This document shows positions 35,601 to 45,951 of a stretch of 64,000 bases of DNA, in pieces. A program made the position numbers and the translations under genes. Origin of the DNA: Chimonanthus salicifolius (lineage: Eukaryota > Streptophyta > Magnoliopsida > Laurales > Calycanthaceae); assembly GCA_013350335.1 (NCBI GenBank), contig CM023538.1, forward strand, positions 56,836,769 to 56,900,768, given 5' to 3'. Each line of letters begins with the position of its first letter. Within the stretch, counting starts at the first letter, position 1. The notes below the pieces were generated by a model. That model saw only the letters and a program-made list of their open reading frames with translations, did not search any database and was not told the origin of the DNA.

Positions 35601-36298
35601 TATACTTATAGAATTTGAGAAAAATAACTTGATATTTCTATATCATTAATACTCATATATATACAGGTTACAATTCTCAAAGAAACAAAATAATCAATCA
35701 GATTAATCTACAATTCTATGATTAGGAAAGCAGACAACTAAGAAAATATAGGTTATTGGTGATGAGTAAACCGGGTAAAGACTTTTCGTTAATAATAATT
35801 GTGTTAAGTAAACTCTATCCTTTTTTAAGTTCGATCACCTTCAATATCTATGAATTGGGTGGCCATTTAGACACCCGACTTTTCTTTTAAGAGACATCTT
35901 ATTTCAAAATTTTGTGTTAAAATTATCATTTTGCCTTAAAATTATCATTTTGCCTTAAAATTATCATTTTGCCCCTTAATTTAAAAAAAAAAAGACTATT
36001 CTTCCACACAAAATTGAGAGACAAAATTGTAATTTCACATAAAATTTTAAAATTGAATGTCTCTTCGAAAAGAAAAAAAAAAAGTAAGATGTCTAAACAT
36101 TATTTTAGAATACCAAGATCTTTCACATCAAATGTGTCCGTATAAGTATTATTTCAACGAAGTAAGGTCATCATAATTACTACAAATAATTATGAGTACC
36201 AGTGCATGTACTTGGACAGAGGAAGAATAGAGAAAGGTTGGATAAGGGACAAATGAATCTTCTTACAAGCAGGACATTTCAAAGACATTCAAAATCGT
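35601..36298. other. Intergenic, no gene seen
   Basis: AT-rich sequence with LTR-like texture next to the Copia remnant, plus the 19-bp minisatellite. Confidence 0.4.
35924..35982. repeat. 19-bp minisatellite, three units
   Basis: The unit AAAATTATCATTTTGCCTT occurs three times in a row; the last ends in GCCCCTT. Confidence 0.9.
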
Positions 36299-36433
36299 GT
36301 CGGCAGTGCTTGTTTGAGACCATGAATGAGTAGAAGGAAAAGACATACATATTTTTTTTTCATTAAGAACAATTTCATTACTAGTTGATTTTTCATATTA
36401 ACATTTTATTTAAAATGACCCTCTAAAAACTCA

Positions 36434-36605
36434 TTTTGTAATGGCTAGGAACCCGTCTCACAAAGTGTAAATTTTAAATTCGATTTCTAGTCCACCTCAA
36501 AGAGAAACTTCCTGTAGAGTTACCCTATGTATGGATAGAGAGACTTGTATATGTCGCAGAGATTAGTAAGGTAGATTTAAAGGCTTGGGCACTTTGATCA
36601 TGAAA
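36434..36605 (+). repeat. SINE-2 copy (in duplication copy 1)
   Basis: GGCTAGGAACCCGTCTCAC, AATTCGATTTCTAGTCCACC, GTAGAGTTACCC and a tail GGCTTGGGCACTTTGATCAT. The box-B-like GTTCGATT region marks tRNA ancestry. Confidence 0.75.
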
Positions 36606-36609
36606 TATA

Positions 36610-36986
36610 CTTCTTCTGTCTCAAAAATTTTGTCCCATTTTAGAATTTTTTATTTCTTAATTTTTTTTTAGTTCAAAAGTAAATTAATATATAGATTAAT
36701 AGATTCTCTGAATCAATACAAACCTGATGAGAGAAAAAAAGATTTGGGCAGTGTCTCGTTACGTAGTTATTGCTCAATAATGTTTTCTAAACTATATAAC
36801 AATATATGATTGAGACGATGAGAGTTGGATATGGAAATAATTACAGAATACCGCATATGAAAAGTTAAAACGTTTAAAAGAAAGTTATCTTCCCATCATA
36901 TTAGAAGGTGATTTAATATAAAAATAAAAGAATAAGATAAATAATTTAGAACAAGTTCAAAATACGTATGAGACAAATATCGGGAG
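36610..36986. mobile_element. Stowaway-like MITE (in duplication copy 1)
   Basis: Left end CTTCTTCTGTCTCAAAAATT and right end (reverse complement) CTCCCGATATTTGTCTC, flanked by TA on both sides. These are variants of the CTCCCTCCGTCCC type of Tc1/mariner MITE end. Confidence 0.7.
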
Positions 36987-37479
36987 TAATATCACTGAGA
37001 GTAAATCGCATGACATGTTTTGTAGTAATAAATGTTACTATCGTAATGATATGATAAGATATTATCCATTGATCTAGAATATTTTGGTCAACAAACAATT
37101 TCTAATCTAACTTTTATAAAGTGTATCGATCTCATTTATAGCATGAATCTAGACTTAGACTATGTTTTCTTAGCTCAAGTAATTGCCAATGGCTCAGTGG
37201 AAGTAGAAGAGTGAGAAAGAAGAAGTTGATAATCAGTGAAGAAATACTCTTGAAATGTATGTTATCATCATAAGAAGATGGTGGTGATGGAGGCAAAGTA
37301 ATAGAACAATTATTGGAAGAATTGACATCTTTATTATAAAATTTCTTTTGAAAACTATACTCCTTTTTATTCTAAAAATGGAGAAATTGCATCTTTTAAC
37401 TATAATGTGCTTTAAAAAAAAAAAAAAGAAATAAATTGTACAACTAAGATTAAAAATCTCTTTTTATTCAAAACAGAAA

Positions 37480-37655
37480 GTTTTTTTTTTGGAATTTACG
37501 TGTAGGAAACTTTAGACACAGTCCTATTAAAACCTCCACAGGTGGTATCTCTCATCCCATGAAGCACACCAAGGTAAGTCCGCAAGAGCATGAACCTGTC
37601 ACCTTCCGCTTTCTGAGACGGGAGATAACTAGTTGAACTAACCCATGGGGTAGAG
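37480..37655 (-). repeat. SINE-1 copy (in duplication copy 1)
   Basis: T run, GGAATTTACGTGTAGGAAAC, AAAACCTCCACAGG, and the box-A/B complements near GACGGGAGATAACTAGTTG. Confidence 0.7.
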
Positions 37656-37787
37656 AAACTCTAATTTAATTATAATTAGGAAACTTTATTGATTAAGAAG
37701 AATGAACTGAAATTATGAAAACCCAATTGTTTAAAGAGAATCGATTCGATTAGGATAAAAAATCCCTTTTAAATTGAGACTTTCTAT

Positions 37788-37935
37788 TTTTTCTTATGAT
37801 TAAGGTGTTTAGTTTTTTAGATCACATCAGGGCATGTGCAAGTTTTCCTATCCATACATATATTGAGTCATTTTATAGGGAGTAGTCCTTTATGGAATCT
37901 AAACTCAGAAATTCCACTTCCTAAAGTGATCCAAG
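37788..37935 (-). repeat. SINE-2 copy (in duplication copy 1)
   Basis: TTCTTATGATTAAGGTGTTTA, CATGTGCAAGTTTTCC and TATAGGGAGTAGTCC, matching other minus-strand SINE-2 copies. The tRNA-like head is truncated here but extends further in copy 2. Confidence 0.65.
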
Positions 37936-38275
37936 CATCAAATTAGAATACCTGCTAGATATCTAATTAGTATTGTTGTTTAGATTTATTTTCTAATTGT
38001 ACATGAATCATGACTTGGGTCATCATGGTTGAATTTAATCAAAACTAGCTTGTTACGAGTTGCATGCCATAGCTAATGGCTATGTAAGGAATATTATCCA
38101 TACATATACATATACATATATTTAATATATTTTTATGTCGGCAGTGCTTGTTTGAGACCATGAATGAGTAGAAGGAAACGACATACATATTTTTTTTTTT
38201 TCATTAAGAACAATTTCATAACTAGTTGATTTTTCATATTAACATTTTATTTAAAATGACCATCTAAAAACTCAT

Positions 38276-38447
38276 TTTCTAATGGTTAGGAATTCGTCTC
38301 ACGAAGTGTAAATCTTGAGTTCGATTTCTAGTCCACCTCAAAGAGCTACTCCCTGTAGAGTTACCTGTACGTGGATAGGGAGGCTTGTATACGTTGCAGA
38401 AATTAGTAAGGTAGTCTTAAAGGCCTGGGCACTTTGATCATAAAATA
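38276..38447 (+). repeat. SINE-2 copy (in duplication copy 2)
   Basis: GGTTAGGAATTCGTCTCACG, GAGTTCGATTTCTAGTCC, then CCCTGTAGAGTTACC and a GGCCTGGGCACTTTGATCAT tail. Confidence 0.75.
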
Positions 38448-38449
38448 TA

Positions 38450-38848
38450 CTTCCTCCATCCCAAAATTTTTGTCCTATTTCAAAAAAATTTATTTCTTAA
38501 ATTTTTTTTAGTTCAAAAGTAAATTTCAAATAATAATATCTAGATTAATAGATTTTTTGAGTCAATACAAACCTGATGAGAAAAAAAAAGAGGTTTGGAC
38601 AGTGTCTCGTTGTGTAGTTATTGTTCAATAATGTTTTCCAAACTATATAGCAATATATGATTGAGACGATGAGAGTCGGAGGTAGAAATAATTACAGAAT
38701 GCCGAATATAGTCAAGTCAAAGCTTTTAAAAGAAAGTTGCCTTTCCATTACGTTATAAAGTGATTTAATATAAAAATAAAGAAATATGATAAGTAATTTG
38801 AAATAAGTTCAAAATATCTATCAGACAAATATTTTAGGACGAAAGGAG
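38450..38848. mobile_element. Stowaway-like MITE (in duplication copy 2)
   Basis: Ends CTTCCTCCATCCCAAAAT and (reverse complement) CTCCTTTCGTCCTAAAAT with TA on both sides. This copy keeps the better TIR of the pair. Confidence 0.8.
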
Positions 38849-39339
38849 TAATATCACTTAGAGTAAATCGCATGGCATGTTTTATAGTAATAAATGTTCC
38901 TATCGTAATGATATGATAAGATATTATCCGTTGATCTAGAATATTTTGGTCAACAAACAATTTCTAATCTAACTTTTATAAAGTGTATCCATCTCATTTA
39001 TAGCATGAATCTAGACTCAAGACTATGTTTTCTTAGCTCAAGTAATTGCCAATGGCTCAGTGGAAGTAGAAGAGTGAGAAAGAAAAAGTTGATAATCAGT
39101 GAAGAAATACTCTCGAAATGTATGTTTATCATAATAAGAAGATGGTGGTGATGGAGGCAAAGTAATAGAACAATTATTGGAAGAATTGACATCTTTATTA
39201 TAAAATTTCTTTTGAAAACTATACTCCTTTTTATTCTAAAAATGGAGAAATTGCATCTTTTAACTATAATGTGCTTCAAAAAAAAAAGAAATAAATTGTA
39301 CAACTCAGATTAAAAATCTCTTTTTATTCAATATAGAAA

Positions 39340-39515
39340 GATTTTTTTTTTTTAAATTTATATGTGGGAAACTTCAGATACAGTCCTATTAAAACCTCCA
39401 CAGATGATATCTCTCATCCCATGAAGCACACCAAAGTAAGTCTGCAGGGGTTTGAACTTGGCACCTCCCACTTTCTGAGACGGGAGATAACTAGTTGAAC
39501 TAACCCATGGGGTAG
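39340..39515 (-). repeat. SINE-1 copy (in duplication copy 2)
   Basis: Counterpart of 37480-37655: T run, AATTTATATGTGGGAAAC and CTGAGACGGGAGATAACTAG. Confidence 0.7.
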
Positions 39516-39649
39516 AGAAACTCTAATTTGATTATAATTAGGAAACTTTATTGATTAAGAAGAATGAATTGAAATTATGAAAACCCAATTGTTTAAAGAG
39601 AATCAATTCGATTAGGATAAAAATCCCTTTTAAATTGAGGCTTTCTATT

Positions 39650-39800
39650 TTTTTTTTTTATAATTAAAGTGTTTAGGCTTCTTAGATCACGTCAGGGCAT
39701 GTGCAAGTCTTCTTACCCACACATACATTGAGTTATTTTATAGGGAGTAGTCCTTTGTGGGAACCAAACTCGGAAGTTCCACCTCCTAAAACGGGTTCCT
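39650..39800 (-). repeat. SINE-2 copy (in duplication copy 2)
   Basis: T run, TAATTAAAGTGTTTAGG, CATGTGCAAGTCTTCTTACC, TATAGGGAGTAGTCC, then CTCCTAAAACGGGTTCC where the head begins. Confidence 0.7.
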
Positions 39801-40026
39801 GTGCATCTCATTTCTTATATTTTACAGAATTAAACTATTCATTCTTTGAGGTCTTGGGAAGTAGACATACATATGAAATATTAAGCCTTAAAAACCTCCT
39901 TTGATTCAAAATAAACCAAGTGCCAAAGTGTAGCGATCCAAGCATCAAATTAGAATACCTGCTAGATATCTAATTAGTATTGTTATTTAGATTTATTATA
40001 CATACATATATTTAATATATTTTCAT

Positions 40027-41496
40027 CATCCACTCTGAAACAATTAAACCTATCCATTAATGAAAACCTACTCAAAAGTTAGATGAACGGTGGATTCGCT
40101 CATCCTTACAGTAGTTACCATGAAAATGACGACATGTGGATTGATCTACTCATTGACTTAGATAGCTGTCTAATTCAATAGTAAATTCGAGTGATTGAGT
40201 ATTCTCATCTTTTGTGGGAGGTCTTGCCGTCAAACCTTTATATGCCTAACTTGATCTATAGTACTTTGTAGATGGTGTCATGGATCCGATATTTTACCTA
40301 TAATCACCATACAGTGTGATCGGTGGGTTTTCATGTTTTTTAAAAAAAAAAACTTTTAGAACACCATAACACTTGATAATTTTTTTAAGATAAACAAATA
40401 GTTCACATCATGATTAGTGAAAAATTGTAATAAGCAGTCAAGTGGCAAAGTGAAAGATGACATAAAGAACAATCTATGATTGAAGGTTTACAGACTATTG
40501 ACATTAAAGATGCCTAAGAATCTGTCTTTCACTTCTTTTAATTTGATCCATCAATGTTGCTGACAGAGAAATTTGGCAATTTAATAATAGGAAAGAAAAC
40601 CAAAGTATGAGCTAAGGTAGCCATCCAAATCTATGCATATCAAGCCAGCAAATCCATGTGACTTCAGCTAAGTTGGTGACTCTCAATAGTGATGAGTGAT
40701 GATGTCTCTCAACCATTCAATATCATAATTATAATTAAAAATATATTAAATTTTTCATTCTAACAACAATAAATTGTAAAGATTAAAATAATTTAAAATA
40801 ATATAAAAAGGAAAATGTCTTGAATCATTTATATCCATACACATCTATAAAATTATGAGGCGCAGATTTTTTGACACAAAGAAACAAAACTATATCAATA
40901 ACATTAACACATCTACATGCCATTTGGCACTATGCCCGACCACGAGCTTGAGGCTCAATCATTTCATGCTAACACACATATGCTATGTTTTTGAACTTTA
41001 TTATCTTAACATTGTCACAAATACGGTTCTCGAGATATTAATGGTGATTGACAATGTCAAGATATTTTTAAATTATCTTGGGTTTTTACCAGGAAATTAA
41101 TTGGAAAATTTGGAGAAAATATAATATTTAAAAATAATAAAAATATTAATAAAATAAAAATCTCAATTAGGAATTTACCGGTTATATATCGGGATATTAT
41201 CGCCATATTACCACGTTGGTTATGGTAGCAGAAGTTTTATTTCTTACAATTATCATGTAATATGTCAGAGGGTCACACCATAATAAAAGAATTATTGTGA
41301 AGTATCTCAGTGTAAAAGAAAATAAAATTGAGACCACTTGTAATTGTTAGTCATTCTATTCAAATGCATCAAAATTAATATCTGTCTCACTGCTAATTTT
41401 AATAATTTAAAGCTAAGGACTAAAGATAACCTTAACTCTAAGTTTTAATTTCGATGTGAACTATAATTAGATCTTCAATCGGATAAGACCAGCCAT
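40027..41496. other. Intergenic, no gene seen
   Basis: AT-rich. A family B-like fragment (ATATATCGGGATATTATCGCC) lies at about 41184-41205. The small frame at 40855-41100 is unrecognised. Confidence 0.45.
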
Positions 41497-41730
41497 CCAT
41501 CCTAACATGGGCAAAATTTGTTAGGAGACACGAGATGGAGTGAAATTTCCATTTTACCCCTACCGGTGTACCGCTCATCAAGTATCGGTGTACCAATACA
41601 CACCGCTCTGTATGTATATGTTCTGCCTATCGATACACAAGTACTTGATGAACAGTACACCTGTAGAGGTGAAATGGGAATTTCACTGCATCCCATGTCT
41701 CCTAACAAATTTTGCCCGTGTTAAGATTGG
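41497..41730. mobile_element. Foldback MITE / long palindrome, 234 bp
   Basis: Left arm CCATCCTAACATGGGC and the reverse complement of the right arm CCAATCTTAACACGGGC stay alignable for roughly 100 bases. The loop centres near 41610. Because the arms mirror each other, 68-codon frames on both strands encode nearly the same peptide ending SPNKFCPC; this is a symmetry effect. No TSD was fixed. Confidence 0.8.
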
Positions 41731-42312
41731 CGTCCTTTGATCTAACTAGTTCATTATGTAATTAACCCTCAGCCTAGCTGAGAGAATCGTACATTAATAC
41801 CATAATGAAATCATTTAGAAGTATACTACTAATATGTCTCCTACAATTAAGATCAGCTCACTATTATTAAATTAAATATCCATGCTTTTAATACATTAAA
41901 TTTTTTAATTAAAAATTCTCTTACATTATTAGTTTTAATTGGAGTTTCAGTATTTTCTTGTAAGTTCTAACTAACTTGAATTTATTAAACTATGGGGAAT
42001 ATTCTTTTTTAAAATATTAATGTTTATTTATCTTTTACTAAAAATTATGTTTGTTTATTTCAAAATAGAATATCAAAATAGACAAAATGTCAAACTGTTT
42101 CACTTAGAAAGAAAATAAATAAATAAAAAGACCTGTAAATGAAATCGACAACTATAATGTAGACAATTATCTCGTCCACTTATTTTGGACCTTAACCCTT
42201 CTCGTGTAGGAACATAGATTTTAAACTAGAGAAACCTTCCAACTACTCATGTGGTACACACCCTATACTTTTTTAAAATTATACCCTTAATCCAAAAATT
42301 ATCTAGACGGGT
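41731..42312. other. Intergenic, no gene seen
   Basis: AT-rich sequence without recognisable features. Confidence 0.45.
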
Positions 42313-42492
42313 TGAATTGATGGCTAAGAACTCGTCTTCTTTCAAGAAGTAAGAGTCTTGAGTTCGATTAACACTCCACTTCAAAAGATTACTTTATGTA
42401 GAGTTACTTGATATGTATAGGTAGAGAGACTTGCACAAGTCAAGAGAATTAATCGGGTGATCTAAGAGGCTTGGACATCTTTGTCATAAAAA
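42313..42492 (+). repeat. SINE-2 copy
   Basis: TGATGGCTAAGAACTCGTC, CTTGAGTTCGATTAACACTCC, GTAGAGTTACTTG, GAGACTTGCACAAGTC and a tail GGCTTGGACATCTTTGTCAT. Confidence 0.8.
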
Positions 42493-42497
42493 ATTAT

Positions 42498-42664
42498 GTA
42501 GAAAGAGAGAAGTAAAGTGAAGAGAAGGAGAAAGAGAGAGAGGGTAGGACAGGGAGGAGGTGAAAGAGATAGGGGAAAGGAGAGAAGGATTAGGAAAAGA
42601 AGAAGAGTAGAAGAAGAAAGGGAAGAGGAAGAGGAGGAGGAGGAAGAAGAAGAAGGAGAGAGTT
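42498..42664. repeat. Homopurine (GA-rich) tract, about 165 bp
   Basis: The plus strand is almost only A and G (AGAAAGAGAGAAG, GGAGGAGGTGAAAGAG, then GAAGAGGAAGAGG units) with isolated T or C. The Phe/Ser/Leu-rich minus-strand frame here is a composition artefact. Confidence 0.9.
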
Positions 42665-42727
42665 GACTGAGTCAACCGTTTGAAGCAGGAGGAGAGAGAA
42701 TAAAATGATAGGAAGGGCTTTTCATAA

Positions 42728-42882
42728 ATAGTTTAAATTGCCAATTTTAAGCACAGTACAAAATCGAATCATGCATCCAGTCGCTCGCAAACCACAGGTA
42801 TTAGGTGACTACTGGACTTGAACATGAGACATCTTGTTCCTAAATCAAAGTGTCTGTCGGTTGAACCATCCCATGCGAAATA
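42728..42882 (-). repeat. SINE-3 copy
   Basis: The minus strand reads GATGGTTCAACCGACAGACA, CTTTGATTTAGGAAC, CATGTTCAAGTCC and GGTTTGCGAGCGACTGG. It shares this layout with 48462-48590. The tRNA-like A and B boxes are visible. Confidence 0.6.
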
Positions 42883-43029
42883 TATATTGTATTTCCACAA
42901 ATTATTGTAAATCCAAATCCAATTTAGAGTGCAACTGTAGTGTGTCAATACTAGAACTAAGTGGGGTGATTATAATAAAAACTTTCTCACTTTTTATTTC
43001 TCCTGAAAAAGGAACACTATCGACGTACC

Positions 43030-43249
43030 TAAGGTGTGACAGATAAAGAAAACTTCTAAGGGAAAAAATGACGAGAGAAAGAGAGATTTTATTATTGTAT
43101 TGTGTTACAAAATACATGAGTAATGCCTGTATATGTACAATAAGAAATCCTAAATATGGTAGGAGTTTAAATAATGAAGGAACTCTCTTTCCTCAATCAA
43201 CGATCCTATTATACAAAAATCCTAATATTCGTTAGCTAAGTTACTAACA
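43030..43249 (-). mobile_element. LTR-like fragment
   Basis: The minus strand starts TGTTAGTAACTTAGC, has a TATA-like ACATATACAGG region and then ATTTTGTAACACAATAC. It looks like a single LTR of a Copia-type element. The other boundary and TSD could not be fixed. Confidence 0.45.
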
Positions 43250-43600
43250 GTTTATTGAGAAAGATGAAGAGACTAACATGAATTAACTTCACTCAATTGC
43301 ATCTTGAGTCTACTACTGAATCAATGCTAAATTTTTCTTATACATACATAGAAAGCCAACGCACACTCCTCCCATTTTAAATCTACGATACCATGTAAAA
43401 TAATATACACAAAAGATTTGGTGTGTCTTCTATAATCAAGGAGAGATCATCTAATCTTAGCTAAAAAGATCATGAAATACAAATAAAGATTTGGTGGGGG
43501 TTTTACGCAGGATATCCCGCGGTTTCCCACACCTAAATTAAAAAAATAAAAACAAAAAAAATAAAAAAGTAAAATTTAAATATATCTAAATTTATCTTAA
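43250..43600 (+). other. Intergenic, with 3' part of a SINE-1 copy
   Basis: At 43490-43570 lies GGGGGTTTTACGCAGG, TTTCCCACACCTAAATT and an A-rich tail, the 3' half of SINE-1 in plus orientation. Nothing else is recognised. Confidence 0.6.
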
Positions 43601-43716
43601 GAGCAACCGGTATGGTGGCCATATGGCTAGCTGGCCATATGGCCACCATGTTTTGATGGTATAGGGCTAGTTATAAGTGGGGCCCACATGATTTTTGTTA
43701 AATGGCTGGCTACAGG

Positions 43717-43982
43717 CAGGGGTTTAAATATCGGCCGATACGTATCGTATCGGCCGATATATATCGGTTTTGGGCATGTGAATATCGGCCGATATGTATC
43801 GTATGAATATCGGCCTTGATATCGGCCGTATTATATCGGCCCGATATCAAAATATCGGCCGATATTTAAAAAAACAAAGAAGAAAGAGAAAATTATCGGC
43901 CGATATATCGGCCGATAGCGATATATCGGTCGACATATCGTATCGGCCGATATATCGGCCGATACCGATTTTTAGACCCCTG
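43717..43982. mobile_element. hAT MITE, family B, 266 bp, TSD GCTACAGG (nested)
   Basis: Ends CAGGGGTTTAAATATCGG and (reverse complement) CAGGGGTCTAAAAATCGG. The 8-bp target duplication GCTACAGG is perfect (43709-43716 and 43983-43990). It is the best copy of the family, with about a dozen TATCGGCCGATA-type words. Confidence 0.94.
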
Positions 43983-44044
43983 GCTACAGGTAACACATGT
44001 GTAGTCAGCCATTTATTTCTCTCTCCTACTTTTCTTTCTCTCTC

Positions 44045-44047
<3 letters not shown>

Positions 44048-44080
<33 letters not shown>
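44048..44080. repeat. (TA)n microsatellite
   Basis: About 16 uninterrupted TA units. Confidence 0.95.
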
Positions 44081-44081
<1 letters not shown>

Positions 44082-44366
44082 CTTGTATATAGTTTTTGAT
44101 TTTTTTTATTTTCTCTTTTTATTTATTTATTTGATTATTTTGGATTTTTTGTTTTGTTTTTTGGTATAATTTGTATATTAGGGCAAATAATTATTTTTTT
44201 CTTTAGTTTATTATTTTATTTTTTATACAAAAAATAATAAATAACTCTTTACCTTTTGATTTTTTTACCTTTACATTTGTAAACAAAATATATGAGAAAC
44301 AAAAATATTAAAAATAATATTTTATTCATCGCAAACAATACGAAAAATTACATTTCTAATCTTTTT

Positions 44367-44637
44367 TAAGCACTGTGTATTTCTAAAATTTATCAAATTG
44401 AATATCCGGACTAGTTATGATAGCCTGATAAAAATACTTTAAAGCTTCAAGGTCATTTGACACTCCTAAATATATTTTCCACACAACTAAGGGATACCCT
44501 TATTTGTAAAACACTGTGTTTTAAGCATTCGGGAGTGTCAAAAAGACCTCGACTTCTTAACGTATTTTTATCAGGCTATCGTAATTACTTCTGGATATTT
44601 AATTTGAGAAATTTTGGAAAATATACAGTGCTTAAAA
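44367..44637. repeat. Inverted repeat with about 100-bp arms
   Basis: Left arm AAGCACTGTGTATTTCTAAA and GATAGCCTGATAAAAATAC are mirrored on the right as the reverse complement, down to TGACACTCC in each arm. A 37-bp direct repeat (start CTTTACATTTGTAAAC) brackets it at about 44268 and 44683. It lies inside the PIF/Harbinger-like element. Confidence 0.85.
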
Positions 44638-45251
44638 AATAACTTAAATTTTTTTTTAAAAAATTACTGTTCAATTTTTTTTCCTTTACATTTGTAAACA
44701 AAATATATGAGAAACAAAAAATATGCTTGTTTTGTTAATTTATTTAATTACTTGTGAAAAAATATGTAATGTCTTTATATTTATTTTCTTTTAAATTTGT
44801 TAAAAAAATGTACATAAAAAAATAATAATAAAATAATAAAAAGTAACCATTCTAGTTAACACTATACGTTGTGACGACGCTGGCTAAAAATTGTAGCCAG
44901 CCATGTCATCGAAAAAATATTATTTAATTATATGGCTTGGCTAAATTATGTGGCATAGCCAGCCATATTTAGCCAGCCCATACCGGTTGCCCTAATAGAT
45001 AAATATATCCTAATATAAATAAATGGGTCTCCATATACTTGTGATGTATATAATGAAATGGTGCTCACCTCCTTAAACCATTGCTTAGGAAAGGCCAGTG
45101 GTTATTCCGTGATATTACTAAAGGGTTTATGGCTCGAGGTGGCTTCTTGCAAAGACAATTACCTTCTTAACACGCAATGGAGTGAAGGAGTTGCTGTAGG
45201 TTTTAAGAGCAACTCAACTATTAACAAATTAAGATGTTTGTTCCTCAAGGT

Positions 45252-45596
45252 TAGGGCTGAAATCGGCCGGGTCGGGATGGGTTTTAGGCCTGACTTACTA
45301 ATATATGGAACCTGATCCGACTCGACCTGACCCGAACTTTTGATCCGGCTCAATCCGAAACCGACCTGCATTTTGAACCTACTTTAGCCTACTTTTTACC
45401 TGGTTGGGTCGGGTTTGATCGGGTCCGGTCGGGTTAACTAAAAAATCTCTCAACCCAACCCAACCCGAATTCAATACGGGTTTCTGACTTCTCAACCTGA
45501 CTGACCCACTGACCCAACTTTCATAACCTGACCCAAATGATTTTCGGGTCGGGTCAGGCGGGTTCGGGCCAAAAACCGACCTGAGTTTCACCCCTA
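45252..45596. mobile_element. Family C hAT-like MITE, 345 bp, TSD CTCAAGGT
   Basis: Ends TAGGGCTGAAATCGG and (reverse complement) TAGGGGTGAAACTCAGG. The 8-bp target duplication CTCAAGGT is perfect (45244-45251 and 45597-45604). The core is filled with GGGTCGGGT, CCGACCTG and AACCCAACCC. This copy establishes the hAT-type assignment of the family. Confidence 0.92.
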
Positions 45597-45951
45597 CTCA
45601 AGGTTTTGACATATAGGCACCTTTTATATTGATTCTCTCTTGAGAATAAATATTTTTATGAGCTATTTGTTAGAAAATTAAGACTTGATAACAATTTTGA
45701 ATTAGAACTCACTCTCAAAAGTTAGTTATTGAGAGGGGGTGTCTCAAGTGTTATATGGAGTTTTGGTTTTTCAAATTAATCGATATGGGATTTTTGTCAC
45801 TTTCATACATGTCCTCTCGTGCAACTTGACCCTATAGTTGAACATAGAATCTTCAAGCACGTACAGGTGCATGTGAAAACTTCATACCTGCCCTTACGTG
45901 CATGAGAATCCTATGGTTGCACGCTTAATCTGCTAATCTGCTCTGATACCA

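Larger units (their letters stand above)
36299..38136. repeat. Segmental tandem duplication, copy 1
   Basis: Begins GTCGGCAGTGCTTGTTTGAG and ends TTTAATATATTTTTAT. It contains, in order, a SINE-2, a Stowaway-like MITE, a SINE-1 (minus) and a SINE-2 (minus). Copy 2 follows with no gap. Relative to copy 2 it has about 100 extra bases near 37990-38090. Confidence 0.93.
38137..40026. repeat. Segmental tandem duplication, copy 2
   Basis: Begins GTCGGCAGTGCTTGTTTGAG again, with the same nested repeats in the same order. It has about 145 extra bases at 39790-39935 and many point differences. The duplication is therefore older than the 217-bp and 135-bp ones. Confidence 0.93.
43601..44992. mobile_element. 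PIF/Harbinger-like non-autonomous element, 1,392 bp, TSD TAA
   Basis: Ends GAGCAACCGGTATGG and (reverse complement) GGGCAACCGGTATGG form a 15-bp TIR with one mismatch, flanked by TAA on both sides (43598-43600 and 44993-44995). TAA/TTA duplications are typical of PIF/Harbinger. Subterminal GGCTGGCTA and TAGCCAGCC words add symmetry. There is no transposase frame. A family B hAT MITE and a foldback of about 270 bp lie inside. Confidence 0.75.

Noticed and set aside
41502..41740. 68-codon frames on both strands with similar peptides
   Set aside because: This is the product of a palindromic foldback, not of two related genes.
42484..42675. Phe/Ser-rich 63-codon minus-strand frame
   Set aside because: It is the complement of a homopurine tract; the composition explains the open frame.
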